The notes under the pieces were generated by a model. It was given only the letters and a program-made list of their open reading frames with translations. It had not been told where the DNA came from and searched no databases. From Promethearchaeota archaeon (GTDB lineage Archaea > Asgardarchaeota > Lokiarchaeia > Sigyniarchaeales > SOKP01), in contig SHMW01000004.1 in NCBI GenBank assembly GCA_008080735.1, forward strand, positions 51,169 to 115,168: 64,000 nucleotides of DNA, in the 5' to 3' direction. The number at the start of each line of letters is the position of its first letter. Within the stretch, counting starts at the first letter, position 1. A program made the position numbers and the translations under genes. This document shows positions 1 through 8,657 of this stretch, piece by piece.

Positions 1-1
1 C

Positions 2-313
2 TCAAACTATGTTATATTTGCAATAGGATCTGTTTTTAAGACGGGATTGTTTGAATCTAAGCATAATCTTGAGCTAAAGTTGAAAAATTTAGATATTCAA
101 ATTCCTAATAACTTTTCTTCGAATTTCGAGATTCAATTCTCGAATGGAACAACAGAATCAGGACTTTTTGCTTGCGGTGCTGCTTCCTATGTATTGTGTG
201 AGAATTTGGACGATGATCTTGAAATTAAATACGGAGCGGGCTTGGGTCTCGCAATTTCTACTTCATTTAGAATTTCCAATTATATAAGCGATAAAGTACA
301 AAAAGAATTTTAA
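2..313 (+). CDS. C-terminal part of an unrecognised protein (cut by left edge)
   Basis: The reading frame is open from base 2 to the TAA at 311-313, so the gene starts outside the window; the TTG at 47 is only an internal leucine codon. The visible 103 residues are soluble-looking, with alternating beta-like stretches and a Gly-rich segment (YGAGLGLAIS) near the end. I do not recognise a family. It converges on the longin-TM gene with a 16-nt gap, so the two are separate transcription units. Confidence 0.55.
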   Translation, partial: SNYVIFAIGSVFKTGLFESKHNLELKLKNLDIQIPNNFSSNFEIQFSNGTTESGLFACGAASYVLCENLDDDLEIKYGAGLGLAISTSFRISNYISDKVQKEF

Positions 314-329
314 AACGTATCTTTTTATC

Positions 330-1130
330 CTATTTTACAATCCTTCTTTTGATCGCTATCTTATGCCCGATGTATGCTCCTCCAAGAGATGCGATGATAA
401 TAAAAGGCAAAAATGCTAAAATGATATAGATAAGCACCGGTTGCACAGACAAAAAGTACGTTATTATAATTATTATAAAATATATCAAGGCATTTATAAA
501 GGATACTTTAAGATTCAGCGATAACAATCCTGAAATAAAATTTGCTATACCAAATACGATCACCAACTCCGCAAAAGAAAATAGGACTATCTGTGGTATC
601 AAACGTGTTAAAATCTGCTCTATTGTAAAGAAGTTTGGATTTGGTGATAAAACTAAGTACTCTGTAGCAAAAATATTTAAAAGTGTAAACAAGATTGATA
701 GTGGAGTTAATATAATCCAAGTCAATGCAAAGCGCACGGGAAGTGAATACGTGGTATAACGCTTCAGATTGGTTTGCAGTATCTCCTCGATATTACTCCT
801 GTCTATCACTTCTAATTCATAATCAGGTGAAAACTCATCAATAAAATCTTGTAATAAATCTTTTAAAAAGTTGCTAACCAATTCATTATTATCTTTTGAA
901 CTCACAATTGCCGCTCCGAAAATTTTTTCCTCTGGTTTTGGCTCGAGAATTAATTTATTATCCTCTCCAAGATCGACGAATTTAACCACGCTTTCAAGCG
1001 CTTCTCTGCTAAAATTCGCAACAGAGGCAAAAAAACCTATTAAAATATTATCATCATATGGTTGGTCCATAAAATTCTTCGAATATAAGAGAATGCCATT
1101 TCTTTTGAGTATATATACACTTTTTATCAT
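330..1130 (-). CDS. Longin-like domain protein with C-terminal transmembrane bundle
   Basis: Residues 1 to about 125 look like a longin/profilin-like fold: the opening pattern IKSVYILKRNGILLYSKNF is the typical first two strands of longin, AP-small-chain and roadblock-type domains, followed by a helix and a second strand set (EKIFGAAIVS). From about residue 130 to 260 there are four strongly hydrophobic segments, ending in a basic tail (IAIKRRIVK). Eukaryotic longins work in vesicle trafficking, and Asgard archaea carry many of them; a longin fused to a polytopic membrane domain is less usual. The gene lies 33 nt downstream of the UBC-like/pseudo-ABC gene on the same strand, so it is probably the last gene of that operon. 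The function is not known; a membrane-anchored adaptor for the ABC proteins is an inference. Confidence 0.7.
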   Translation of the reverse strand: MIKSVYILKRNGILLYSKNFMDQPYDDNILIGFFASVANFSREALESVVKFVDLGEDNKLILEPKPEEKIFGAAIVSSKDNNELVSNFLKDLLQDFIDEFSPDYELEVIDRSNIEEILQTNLKRYTTYSLPVRFALTWIILTPLSILFTLLNIFATEYLVLSPNPNFFTIEQILTRLIPQIVLFSFAELVIVFGIANFISGLLSLNLKVSFINALIYFIIIIITYFLSVQPVLIYIILAFLPFIIIASLGGAYIGHKIAIKRRIVK

Positions 1131-1163
1131 TTTAATCCTCTTGAATATTTTTTAATGTTATTT

Positions 1164-2879
1164 TTAATATGTTAATTCTAAAAATTGAGCGACTTCTGTC
1201 AAGGATGCTCTATAACGTTTAAAACTATAAAGATCTGGTCCAAATATATGGATTAATTTTTTTATTATCTCATTAGGCGCTTCTTTAGGAAATAGTTTGT
1301 ATTTTTCGTATTTTCTTTCTTCAATTACTATTGCTGATTTCAGCTCAAATAATTTGTTAATTGCTTCAGTATTTGGATAATTCAGTTCCACGGTAATCAA
1401 TTCCCCAGATTGAGGTATTTTTTCTATGAGTTCTTCTTTGGTTCCACATTCTAAACCTTTTTCTGTAATAGTTAGTACCTTATCACAATCAGAAATAATG
1501 GTTTCTGGACCGTGAACTATTAATGCTACATGAAACTCTCTTTTTACATCTTCTAAATATTTCTTAAATTTCTCGTATTGGAGCCGATTTAAAATACCCT
1601 TTGGAAGTGAGAACATAATGATATCAGGAGATTGTATAAGAGCCCGAGCAATACAAAATAGAAAATAATCTAACGCTTTTAAATCAGATACTGTATTTTT
1701 TCTTTTATTATACACTCCCGTAATTTGAAGTGCCCTCTTCCTAAGTTGTCGTCTTTCGCGATAATCCTGTAGAAATGATACGCTTTTCCAAAAAGGTCCT
1801 TTCGTCATCCATTCATCAAACAGAGTTGTAAGCTCAGACTCTCGTAAAATATTCATAAATTCTTCTTTGCTCCGTTGTCCCTTTATCTTTGTTTCCACAT
1901 TATATTTAATCGCCTTTTTCAGCTTCATGCCCGCCATTTTAGAATCAATTGCTTCAGGAACAATGAATATCTTTTCTAAATCCTCTTCAGTGGTTAACTG
2001 AATAAATTTACCGAATATTTTTATAGTACCCGAAAACTGATGGCTTTTTCCTGCGATCGTAGAAAAAAATCTCATTATATTAATCTGTTCTCTACTTGAT
2101 TCTGAGGAACCTTCATATAAAATTCCTAATGATTGTCCTCTCGTAAGCCTAAAACTTATATCTTCCAATTCATCGCTGATTGAGACATCTTCTAATAAAA
2201 GATGTTGATAATTTTTGTAAAAATTCCGAATCTCTAAAATAGATAGAATAATATCTATTAATTCCTCAATTAAATCGATAATATGAGGTGGATTTAACTC
2301 ATCCCAATTTCTAATAATATCTAATTGGGAAAACTCTTCTAGTTTTATTATTCGGGACAGAAAACGTGAGAAATTTATATTTGGTTGAAGCGGGTAATTT
2401 TCAAAATTGATATCCAATTGTACATAAAACCCTGGAAAATAAATTCTTACTCTTCGATGATAAGGTATCTGGTCGAGTTGATAATTCTCAAAATTATCAT
2501 TGAGAAGTTCTAATTCTCTATCTACTTCTTTTAAATGGTGTTGAAATTCCCTCTCGATTAATTTATCAATTCTCTGAATGATTTTTCTTGGACTTATTAA
2601 ACCATCCTCGTCAAAATCCGGTTCGACCAAGATTTCATTAAAATCTACTGTCGTTTCTATTGGGGTATTGATTTTTAATAGTGGAACACCTTTTTCTAAT
2701 ACATCCGTGTTAGTAAAGAATAAAACCTCGATAAAACTTTTTTTATATTCTAAATCTAAAACGGTCGCTAATCCAAAGGTCCCTTGCCGAAAGATTAACC
2801 AATATTTTTCTGAAAACCGAATTGCATCAGTTATTTTTTTTCTGAGAATTTCTAATTCTTCTTTCCTTGTTCTACTCAA
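1164..2879 (-). CDS. UBC/RWD-like domain fused to a degenerate (pseudo-ATPase) ABC domain
   Basis: The start is taken as TTG at 2879, because GGAGGTG lies 7 nt upstream (2887-2893); it overlaps the stop of the preceding gene. Residues about 113-210 resemble an E2/UEV/RWD fold: a first helix (LKEVDRELELLNDNF), strands VRIYFPG and YVQLDINFENYPLQP, and a closing helix after NWDELNPPHI. No catalytic Cys is evident. Residues 1-110 may be a second, more divergent copy. Residues about 235-570 align with the ABC ATPases upstream, including their shared post-ABC tail (ELIEKIPQSGELI), but every catalytic motif is lost: Walker A GESGAGKST is replaced by YEGSSESSR (about 250), the signature LSGGQ by VSDLK (about 395), and Walker B LDEPTSGLD by FSLPKGILN (about 420). 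It should not hydrolyse ATP and may be a regulatory half of a heterodimer. The UBC-like call is by eye only. Confidence 0.6.
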   Translation of the reverse strand: MSRTRKEELEILRKKITDAIRFSEKYWLIFRQGTFGLATVLDLEYKKSFIEVLFFTNTDVLEKGVPLLKINTPIETTVDFNEILVEPDFDEDGLISPRKIIQRIDKLIEREFQHHLKEVDRELELLNDNFENYQLDQIPYHRRVRIYFPGFYVQLDINFENYPLQPNINFSRFLSRIIKLEEFSQLDIIRNWDELNPPHIIDLIEELIDIILSILEIRNFYKNYQHLLLEDVSISDELEDISFRLTRGQSLGILYEGSSESSREQINIMRFFSTIAGKSHQFSGTIKIFGKFIQLTTEEDLEKIFIVPEAIDSKMAGMKLKKAIKYNVETKIKGQRSKEEFMNILRESELTTLFDEWMTKGPFWKSVSFLQDYRERRQLRKRALQITGVYNKRKNTVSDLKALDYFLFCIARALIQSPDIIMFSLPKGILNRLQYEKFKKYLEDVKREFHVALIVHGPETIISDCDKVLTITEKGLECGTKEELIEKIPQSGELITVELNYPNTEAINKLFELKSAIVIEERKYEKYKLFPKEAPNEIIKKLIHIFGPDLYSFKRYRASLTEVAQFLELTY

Positions 2880-5800
2880 TTTCTGGCACCTCCATTGCTC
2901 TAAATCTAAAGTATTGTTCCATAACACTGTCCGATTGCTTTAATCCAAGTATACTGTTTTCTCCAAACGTTTTTTCTAGCTCCTCGCGAACTTCATTCAA
3001 ATTAAGGTTCGTGAGCAATGCAAAATCCGTCCCTACCTTATTTTCCAATGCCTTGTCTATTCCTTCAATTTTCTCTAATCTCTCAACAGCATCTTCTTGA
3101 ATATCGTAGAAGAAAAGCTCAATAGTTCTCCCATCACCGGGTAATTGAGACAATAGTTGTCTAGGCGTGCCAAAATCGATCATACCCCTTCCTCTTCCAA
3201 ATACAACTACTTTATTACAGAATCGTGATTCTTCAGGATAATGACTGATTACTATTAAGGTGGTATTATATTTCTCATTAATTTGAGTAAGTGCGAGCCA
3301 TAAATTCTCACGCACAACTGGGTCTAAGCCCGAAGTAGGCTCGTCCAGTATGCAAAAGATTGGATTATGAATCAGACCCATAGCAATACTCACCCGACGC
3401 TTCTGCCCACCCGATAGATTTTTTACAAGCTCATTCATCTTATCTTCAATTTCGAGACTTCGAAGAAGTCGTTTGGACTTGCTTACTATTTCTTTTTCGG
3501 TTAGACCATATTGCTTTCCAAAATAGATAAGGTTTTGCAGAGTAGTAAAATCAGTATAGATCTTGCCTAAATCTTGAGGAACATAACCATAAATAGGTCT
3601 AATTTTCCGTTTATTTTTTTTTACATCCATTCCATAAATTTCACATATTCCCGTATATTTGCGCATTCCTAATAAAGCTTTTACGAAGGTGGACTTACCC
3701 GCTCCACTTTCTCCTAAAACGCCCAATATCTCACCGTGTTCTAATTCAAGCGAAACACCATCCACAATTAGTTTCTTTCCGATATAAATATCTAAATTTT
3801 CACAATAAACCGCTGAAAAACGTTTAAGATAATTTATATTTAAATCTCCTTCTAGTCCGATCATTGACTTTAAAATTTTCATCACGCGTTCATTAAGATA
3901 AGACAATATACTGATGACGATGAAAGCTACTATGAGCAGTGCTTCTGATATCATTAACCATATTAATAAATTACTCCACGGCAATGGATCAAATGCCTGG
4001 TCATATCGAATTTCATCTATGATCACTAAACCATATGGCGTGTTTCTTAAATCGCCCCCAAATGATGGAATATCGCCAACCCCTCCCGTATTTAGACTAA
4101 TGCATCGTCTATACCATTCGGTAAGAGTTTTGATATCTTCGGGTTGTGAACGATATCGATATAAAGCAATCGAACCTAAATAGGTAGATATGAATGAGGA
4201 GGGTAATTCAGTTAATTGGGAAAGAAACGGGATAATATTAAAGCTCCCCTCCTCTTTTTGGGCGCCTTTTAAAAATTCTATTGCAGCAATTTTAGAAAGA
4301 GGTTCTAAATTCAATATTTTATGAATTTCCAATCCATAATATGTAGAGATTACATCCGAATGAAATCCGTGAATAATGGAAAATCCTCCATCGGGATTCT
4401 GTCCAGAAGAGATCCAGTGAGTAAGAGTATTTTGATCTATTAGATTAAGAGCATTTAGATCATTCAAACTTTTAATTGCCCAATAGGTACTTTCTGTGGT
4501 GGAAATATTCGTGTCAATCAGATCTTTAAGAAGTAACTCATAAGCAGGTCCGAAATATGATAAAAGTAACTCAAAATCCTCCCCAAGTTTGAATCCTCCA
4601 TCCGGATTCTGTAAATTAGCTAAATAATTGACTGTTGCGGTCACATTTGGGAGATTTTGAAGCGTATACGGTTTAAATAACTGGTATAGAAATACAGCGC
4701 AGTAAGTGGAAAATATTGATGAATTAGCTAAAGGTTGGGAGCCGAATCCCCCATCCTCGGGATTATAACACGAATTTACAAAATTTATTATGCTATTTAT
4801 ATCTATGTATGTTATATATTTTTCTGAATTCCAATTATAAAGAGCCAAAACGCCGAGATAATTGATTTGAAGATTCGTCTCACCGATGAGACCATTGAAG
4901 GCTTGATATTCATACAACCAATTATAATAGTTTATTTTAAAAGAATCATCAATTACTAAACTACCATTTTTTTCTAATAAAAAGATTGAATTCATTCCAC
5001 CCCATCCCGATGTGAAATCGGAAACGTTTATCGCCCAATGAGGACCAAATCCGCCGTCCAAATTAGTACAATTTGTTACAAATTCTTTAGTTTGTGTTTG
5101 ATTAATAAAAAAACTATTATTAAAATGATAAATATTCCATAATGAATAATAAGTTGCCGATATGTCTGAAATCGCGGCTTGAGTAGATGATCTGAACCCC
5201 CCATCCAATGGATTATACAATAGATTATAATATCCGAAAATTGCTAATTCTTCTGAAGAATTATATGTATACCCCATTTCTAAATACGCTCGAACGCCAT
5301 AATATGTGGTTTCAGCGGTCACTGTCGTATAGGAACGATTAGAATACCTATAACTCCCAGAAAATCCTATTGAGTAGTTCCCTAACAATTTAATATAAGC
5401 GGTAATAGACGCATTATTCGTTTCGAGAATAGAGTTAGCGTTGAGTCTTTTTACGAGCTTAATTGCATAGTATGTAGAGATGATATCTGCCTCGGGGACT
5501 TCCTCATTATATTTAAATCCCATCCCCCCTTCATCTAATGAATTATTGATGTAATCGATTGTCCGATTTATTCTATCTTGATGCTCGGGTGCATCTAAAT
5601 AACTCCCGTTGAGCAAATCGATCGTTTCAATAACCTTATATGTAGAATACATATCGCCAAGACCTCCTATATCAGAATAAGACCCATCGGGATTTTGTTT
5701 TTCAAATAAATAATCTAAGAAAAATTCCCGCTTACTCTCGCTTAGGTTGGGATTATTCACAGGATGGACAAAATGAGATGTGTTAAATAATGGACTGGAA

Positions 5801-6000
5801 AAATTAATGGAATCGATAGCTCGATAATTCGAATCTATTGTTGGTTCTACGAACAAGTTGTCGGGATTTTGATGAGTGCCAGAAAAATACGCCATATTGT
5901 TTTTATAGCTTTTCACTTGAGCTTCACTAAAATATTCAATAAACGGAATATTGATTAATCCTAATACAATTAATTCTCCGATGAACAACCCGATAATCAA
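2872..6000 (-). CDS. Extracellular prenyltransferase/terpene-cyclase-like toroid fused through a TM segment to an ABC ATPase
   Basis: A fusion protein of about 1042 residues. The N-terminus is a hydrophobic signal anchor (about residues 1-25). Residues about 80-650 contain roughly eleven repeats of the squalene-cyclase/prenyltransferase-beta type, with recurring QNPDGGF or EDGGFG turns followed by STYYA helices, so an alpha-alpha toroid that should lie outside the cell; it is rich in Asn and N-x-S/T sequons. A second membrane segment (about 672-700, WSNLLIWLMISEALLIVAFI) leads to a cytoplasmic ABC domain with intact Walker A (GESGAGKST, about 760), signature LSGGQ (about 860), Walker B LDEPTSGLD (about 885) and H-loop (ISHYPEE), then a post-ABC tail. 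The TTG start is uncertain: the frame is open further upstream through a basic KKKRRIK stretch, but without ATG, GTG or TTG. The likely role is an export or remodelling ATPase with an extracellular ligand-binding ring. Toroid enzyme activity is not shown. Confidence 0.8.
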   Translation of the reverse strand: MIIGLFIGELIVLGLINIPFIEYFSEAQVKSYKNNMAYFSGTHQNPDNLFVEPTIDSNYRAIDSINFSSPLFNTSHFVHPVNNPNLSESKREFFLDYLFEKQNPDGSYSDIGGLGDMYSTYKVIETIDLLNGSYLDAPEHQDRINRTIDYINNSLDEGGMGFKYNEEVPEADIISTYYAIKLVKRLNANSILETNNASITAYIKLLGNYSIGFSGSYRYSNRSYTTVTAETTYYGVRAYLEMGYTYNSSEELAIFGYYNLLYNPLDGGFRSSTQAAISDISATYYSLWNIYHFNNSFFINQTQTKEFVTNCTNLDGGFGPHWAINVSDFTSGWGGMNSIFLLEKNGSLVIDDSFKINYYNWLYEYQAFNGLIGETNLQINYLGVLALYNWNSEKYITYIDINSIINFVNSCYNPEDGGFGSQPLANSSIFSTYCAVFLYQLFKPYTLQNLPNVTATVNYLANLQNPDGGFKLGEDFELLLSYFGPAYELLLKDLIDTNISTTESTYWAIKSLNDLNALNLIDQNTLTHWISSGQNPDGGFSIIHGFHSDVISTYYGLEIHKILNLEPLSKIAAIEFLKGAQKEEGSFNIIPFLSQLTELPSSFISTYLGSIALYRYRSQPEDIKTLTEWYRRCISLNTGGVGDIPSFGGDLRNTPYGLVIIDEIRYDQAFDPLPWSNLLIWLMISEALLIVAFIVISILSYLNERVMKILKSMIGLEGDLNINYLKRFSAVYCENLDIYIGKKLIVDGVSLELEHGEILGVLGESGAGKSTFVKALLGMRKYTGICEIYGMDVKKNKRKIRPIYGYVPQDLGKIYTDFTTLQNLIYFGKQYGLTEKEIVSKSKRLLRSLEIEDKMNELVKNLSGGQKRRVSIAMGLIHNPIFCILDEPTSGLDPVVRENLWLALTQINEKYNTTLIVISHYPEESRFCNKVVVFGRGRGMIDFGTPRQLLSQLPGDGRTIELFFYDIQEDAVERLEKIEGIDKALENKVGTDFALLTNLNLNEVREELEKTFGENSILGLKQSDSVMEQYFRFRAMEVPEIE
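2887..2893 (-). promoter_or_regulatory. Shine-Dalgarno that sets the TTG start of the pseudo-ABC gene
   Basis: GGAGGTG on the minus strand lies inside the last codons of the upstream gene, 7 nt before TTG at 2879. This supports the shorter start over the in-frame codon at 2927 and implies translational coupling. Confidence 0.6.
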
Positions 6001-6070
6001 TAATAAATACTTGATTCGGCGTTTTTTCTTTCTGTCTATTATTATTCACCTGGTTTATGTATTGCTTTTT

Positions 6071-7101
6071 CTACTTTTCTAATAATTCTAATCTATCTTT
6101 CTCTTCCTCTCTTTTGATTCGTAATTGGAAATAACGTCTAAAATTTGCAACATCTCTGCTCATTGCCATTATCTTGACTTCTCTTTCCAGTAAATAGTCG
6201 ATAAGAGGGAGTAAATTTTCCTCGAAATCTTCTAAAAATACCTCGACTACATCATTACCTACTCGAGATACTTCTTCACAATGCTCAAAATCCGCTATTA
6301 TATCAATGATCTCTCCTGTGAGGTTTTCAATCGATAATCTCGCTAGTAATCCATTGCTTGGTAGAGAGGAAATTAAATTATGGGGGGTATCGAAATCAAG
6401 TAATTTTCCTTTCCTTAAGATTGCGGTCTTATCACAGACAAGTGCCGCCTCTAAATCATGTGTGATGATAAACATTGTAGTCCCTAGTTTTCGGTTTAAT
6501 TTCTTAAGATAATTAAGGATATCATAACGCTTATTGGCGTCTACACCTTTTATCCAAATTAATTGAGATAATTAATTTGTGTGGTAGGTTCATCTAAAAA
6601 TAAGACGCCTGGATTATGAATAAGCCCTATAGCCATTGAGACTCTCTTTTTTTCTCCTCCACTAAGACTTTTTAGTGGGTTTTTCCATGTATCTTCGGGA
6701 ATATCAAGTATAGAAAATAACTCTCTAGCACGTTTTCTTGCGTCCTTTTTTGTCATCCCGTAATTTGATCCGAATATTTCTACATTAACTAGCGGGGAAA
6801 GTTCATAATAGAGATTTAGTAATTCTAACTGTGGAACATAACCAATATTACTTAATATCTCAGAGTGATTTCTTTTCTTAGCAGGATTCAGACCAGTGAC
6901 CATTATATCACCTGACCAATTGTTTTTCTTGATTTGACAAGTTAGAACTCTAATTATAGTTGTCTTTCCAGCTCCAGATATTCCAAATAATCCAATTAAT
7001 TCCTTTTTTTTAACATTGAAAGATACATTATGAATAATTTGAGAATCACCAAAAAACACATTAAGATTCTCAACATCAACAGATACTTGATTTAAAATCA
7101 A
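6071..7101 (-). pseudogene. ABC transporter ATPase interrupted by a 32-bp palindromic insertion
   Basis: The first part (7101 down to about 6580) has Walker A (GISGAGKTT), signature LSGGEKKR and Walker B reaching LDEPTT. Then 32 extra bases at 6548-6579 shift the frame into a stop. Directly after them the ATPase resumes perfectly in another frame (GVDANKRYDILNYLKK, then H-loop FIITHDLE) and runs to 6071 with the same post-ABC tail as its neighbours. Removing the 32 bases restores one 332-residue ATPase. Nothing else in the gene looks decayed, so the event is recent, an assembly or strain artefact, or the message is corrected at RNA level. The start is TTG at 7101. It is probably the ATPase partner of the ABC-2 permeases at 8658-11035. 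Confidence 0.75.
6555..6579. repeat. Perfect inverted repeat, 10-bp arms, inside the broken ATPase gene
   Basis: Arms CAAATTAATT (6555-6564) and AATTAATTTG (6570-6579) are exact reverse complements around the 5-nt spacer GAGAT. With 7 flanking bases (6548-6554) they make up exactly the 32 bases that interrupt the ATPase frame. Confidence 0.85.
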
Positions 7102-7308
7102 ACACCACCACTAAGTAGGAAGTTTTTCTCATTTTCATTACAATAAATTATACCTAAATTAGTAAACATTACTTTAATTAATGATTTAATGATATTTACA
7201 ATTTTTAAAATTATGTTAATAAGAAAATTGTTTAAATTATTTTATTTTTTGTGGGATTTTGACTACTCTTAAAACTCTAAATAACCCGAGAGAATTTTTA
7301 AATGAAAT

Positions 7309-7575
7309 TTACTTATTATATCGTTTTAATATCAAATGAATCCAATTAATAGTATTAATAAAAATATTGGGAGTGGTATCTGAGTCTTGTGGTGTGGAAT
7401 GCGAACCATAATTTGATAAAATTCCAAAAGTTTTATAAACTGAAGATCTTTCAATATGAGTGTCTTGTTTATTTTCAGGAGTTTCTTTTAGGATTTTATG
7501 TTTTTCCAGCGTTTCTAGATTTTTCATCATATTTTTTGGCTTTTTCCCGAAGCTTTTGATAATTTCTTTCACCAC
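7309..7575 (-). CDS. Small hypothetical protein, 88 aa
   Basis: It starts at GTG 7575, overlapping the stop of the TPR gene, with GAGGGG just upstream, so it is plausibly translated by coupling. The first half is Lys-rich and helical (a short coiled coil is possible); the second half is low complexity and polar. I recognise no family. It may be the remnant of a longer C-terminal region of the TPR gene or of the material brought in with it. The 207 nt between it and the ATPase gene are AT-rich and hold nothing I can name except possible promoter elements. Confidence 0.3.
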   Translation of the reverse strand: MVKEIIKSFGKKPKNMMKNLETLEKHKILKETPENKQDTHIERSSVYKTFGILSNYGSHSTPQDSDTTPNIFINTINWIHLILKRYNK

Positions 7576-8510
7576 CCCTCAAGAACATTTTTAATCAATG
7601 ATAAGGGTGCTTTACGTTTGGAGTCAAACAATTCCTGCGCTTCATTAAAATCTCGAAGAGCAGTTTTAAAATTGTATTTAATTAATAGCTGATTAATTTC
7701 TTTTATTTCTCTTTTAAATTGATCCACAATTTTTTGTTTTAATATGTCATTCTGTGTTTTGCATTTCTCAGTGTTAAAGTCTTCAATATTTTCTGTAGCT
7801 CTTTGGCATACCTTTGTTCCGTTTTCTTTAATTTCTATTAATTCATTTAATCTAGGTTCAAAAGTACTATTTTCGAGGATTTTATTTATTTTATCTAATA
7901 TTTTAGGTAATTCTTGAAAATTCTCTTTATATTTTCCCCTTAATTCTTTCTTTGATAATTTATCTAAAATATTTCTAAATATAGTTAGAGCTTCGGCATA
8001 ATTTCTATAACTTTGAAGGTATTTATCTAATTTATAATAAATTTCTCCTAAAATTAAGAAATTTTTGACTTTAAGTTTAATATCCCCTATTTCCTTACTA
8101 ATATCAATTGATTTCTTAGCAAAATTAATAGCTTTATTATTTTCTCCTTTACTTTTATAAATCACTGCTAAATCGTAATATGTTGCACAGATTTCTCGTC
8201 TAATATTACTTTCTTGAGCAATCTTTAAGGCATTTAGAGTAGATTGCTCAGATCTCTCGTAATTCCCTTTTCTGAGATAAATCTTCCCTAAATCTAATAA
8301 AACTATGATCTTGCAGCCCTTTAAATTATTCCCTTCACTATATTCTAACATATAATACAATATCTCCTCTTCATTATCGAACTCTTCAAGAGTTCCTAAA
8401 GTTGAAAGAATATTTATAAAAAATGTAAGAATTCTATCAGAATCTTGAATATTTTCATAAGAATTTAATGCTAGATTTATATAATTGTTAAATTGATCTA
8501 TATCTCTCAA
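7569..8510 (-). CDS. TPR-repeat protein, apparently missing its 5' end
   Basis: Residues about 40-190 carry tetratricopeptide helices (for example YYDLAVIYKSKGENNKAI and LGEIYYKLDKYLQSYRNYAE), followed by a charged helical C-terminal region. The only start codon is TTG at 8510, with no ribosome site. The frame stays TPR-like for a further 9 residues upstream (DYLSDIYLE) and then hits a stop exactly where sequence of an ABC ATPase begins. This indicates that the gene was cut at its N-terminus by a rearrangement. TPR proteins are scaffolds; no partner is visible here. It may be non-functional. Confidence 0.55.
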   Translation of the reverse strand: MRDIDQFNNYINLALNSYENIQDSDRILTFFINILSTLGTLEEFDNEEEILYYMLEYSEGNNLKGCKIIVLLDLGKIYLRKGNYERSEQSTLNALKIAQESNIRREICATYYDLAVIYKSKGENNKAINFAKKSIDISKEIGDIKLKVKNFLILGEIYYKLDKYLQSYRNYAEALTIFRNILDKLSKKELRGKYKENFQELPKILDKINKILENSTFEPRLNELIEIKENGTKVCQRATENIEDFNTEKCKTQNDILKQKIVDQFKREIKEINQLLIKYNFKTALRDFNEAQELFDSKRKAPLSLIKNVLEGW

Positions 8511-8523
8511 TTCGAGATAAATA

Positions 8524-8655
8524 TCAGATAAATAATCCTATCAATTCTCCTTCATTAACTTCAAATGATACATCATGGATAATATGGGCATCTCCAAAAG
8601 AGACATTTAGTTTATCCACCTCTACGACTGGAATAACATTATTTATAGCATTCAT
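8524..8655 (-). pseudogene. N-terminal fragment of a second ABC transporter ATPase
   Basis: ATG at 8655 lies 2 nt after the permease stop and opens 43 codons that match the start of the ATPase at 7101 almost position for position (VDKLNVSFGDAHIIHDVSF versus VENLNVFFGDSQIIHNVSF). The match ends at GELIGLF, immediately before where Walker A should be, and a TGA follows. The promoter-distal position after two permeases is where an ABC-2 operon would keep its ATPase. The rest is gone, replaced by the truncated TPR gene. Confidence 0.8.
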
Positions 8656-8657
8656 AT

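Noticed and set aside
871..1155. Plus-strand frame across the longin gene
   Set aside because: A shadow of the minus-strand longin-TM gene, Ser-rich and without any motif.
6548..6579. Bulge-helix-bulge archaeal intron at the ATPase break
   Set aside because: The only pairing across the boundaries is short (CTAC/GTAG) and not placed with two 3-nt bulges; kept only as a general possibility of RNA-level correction.
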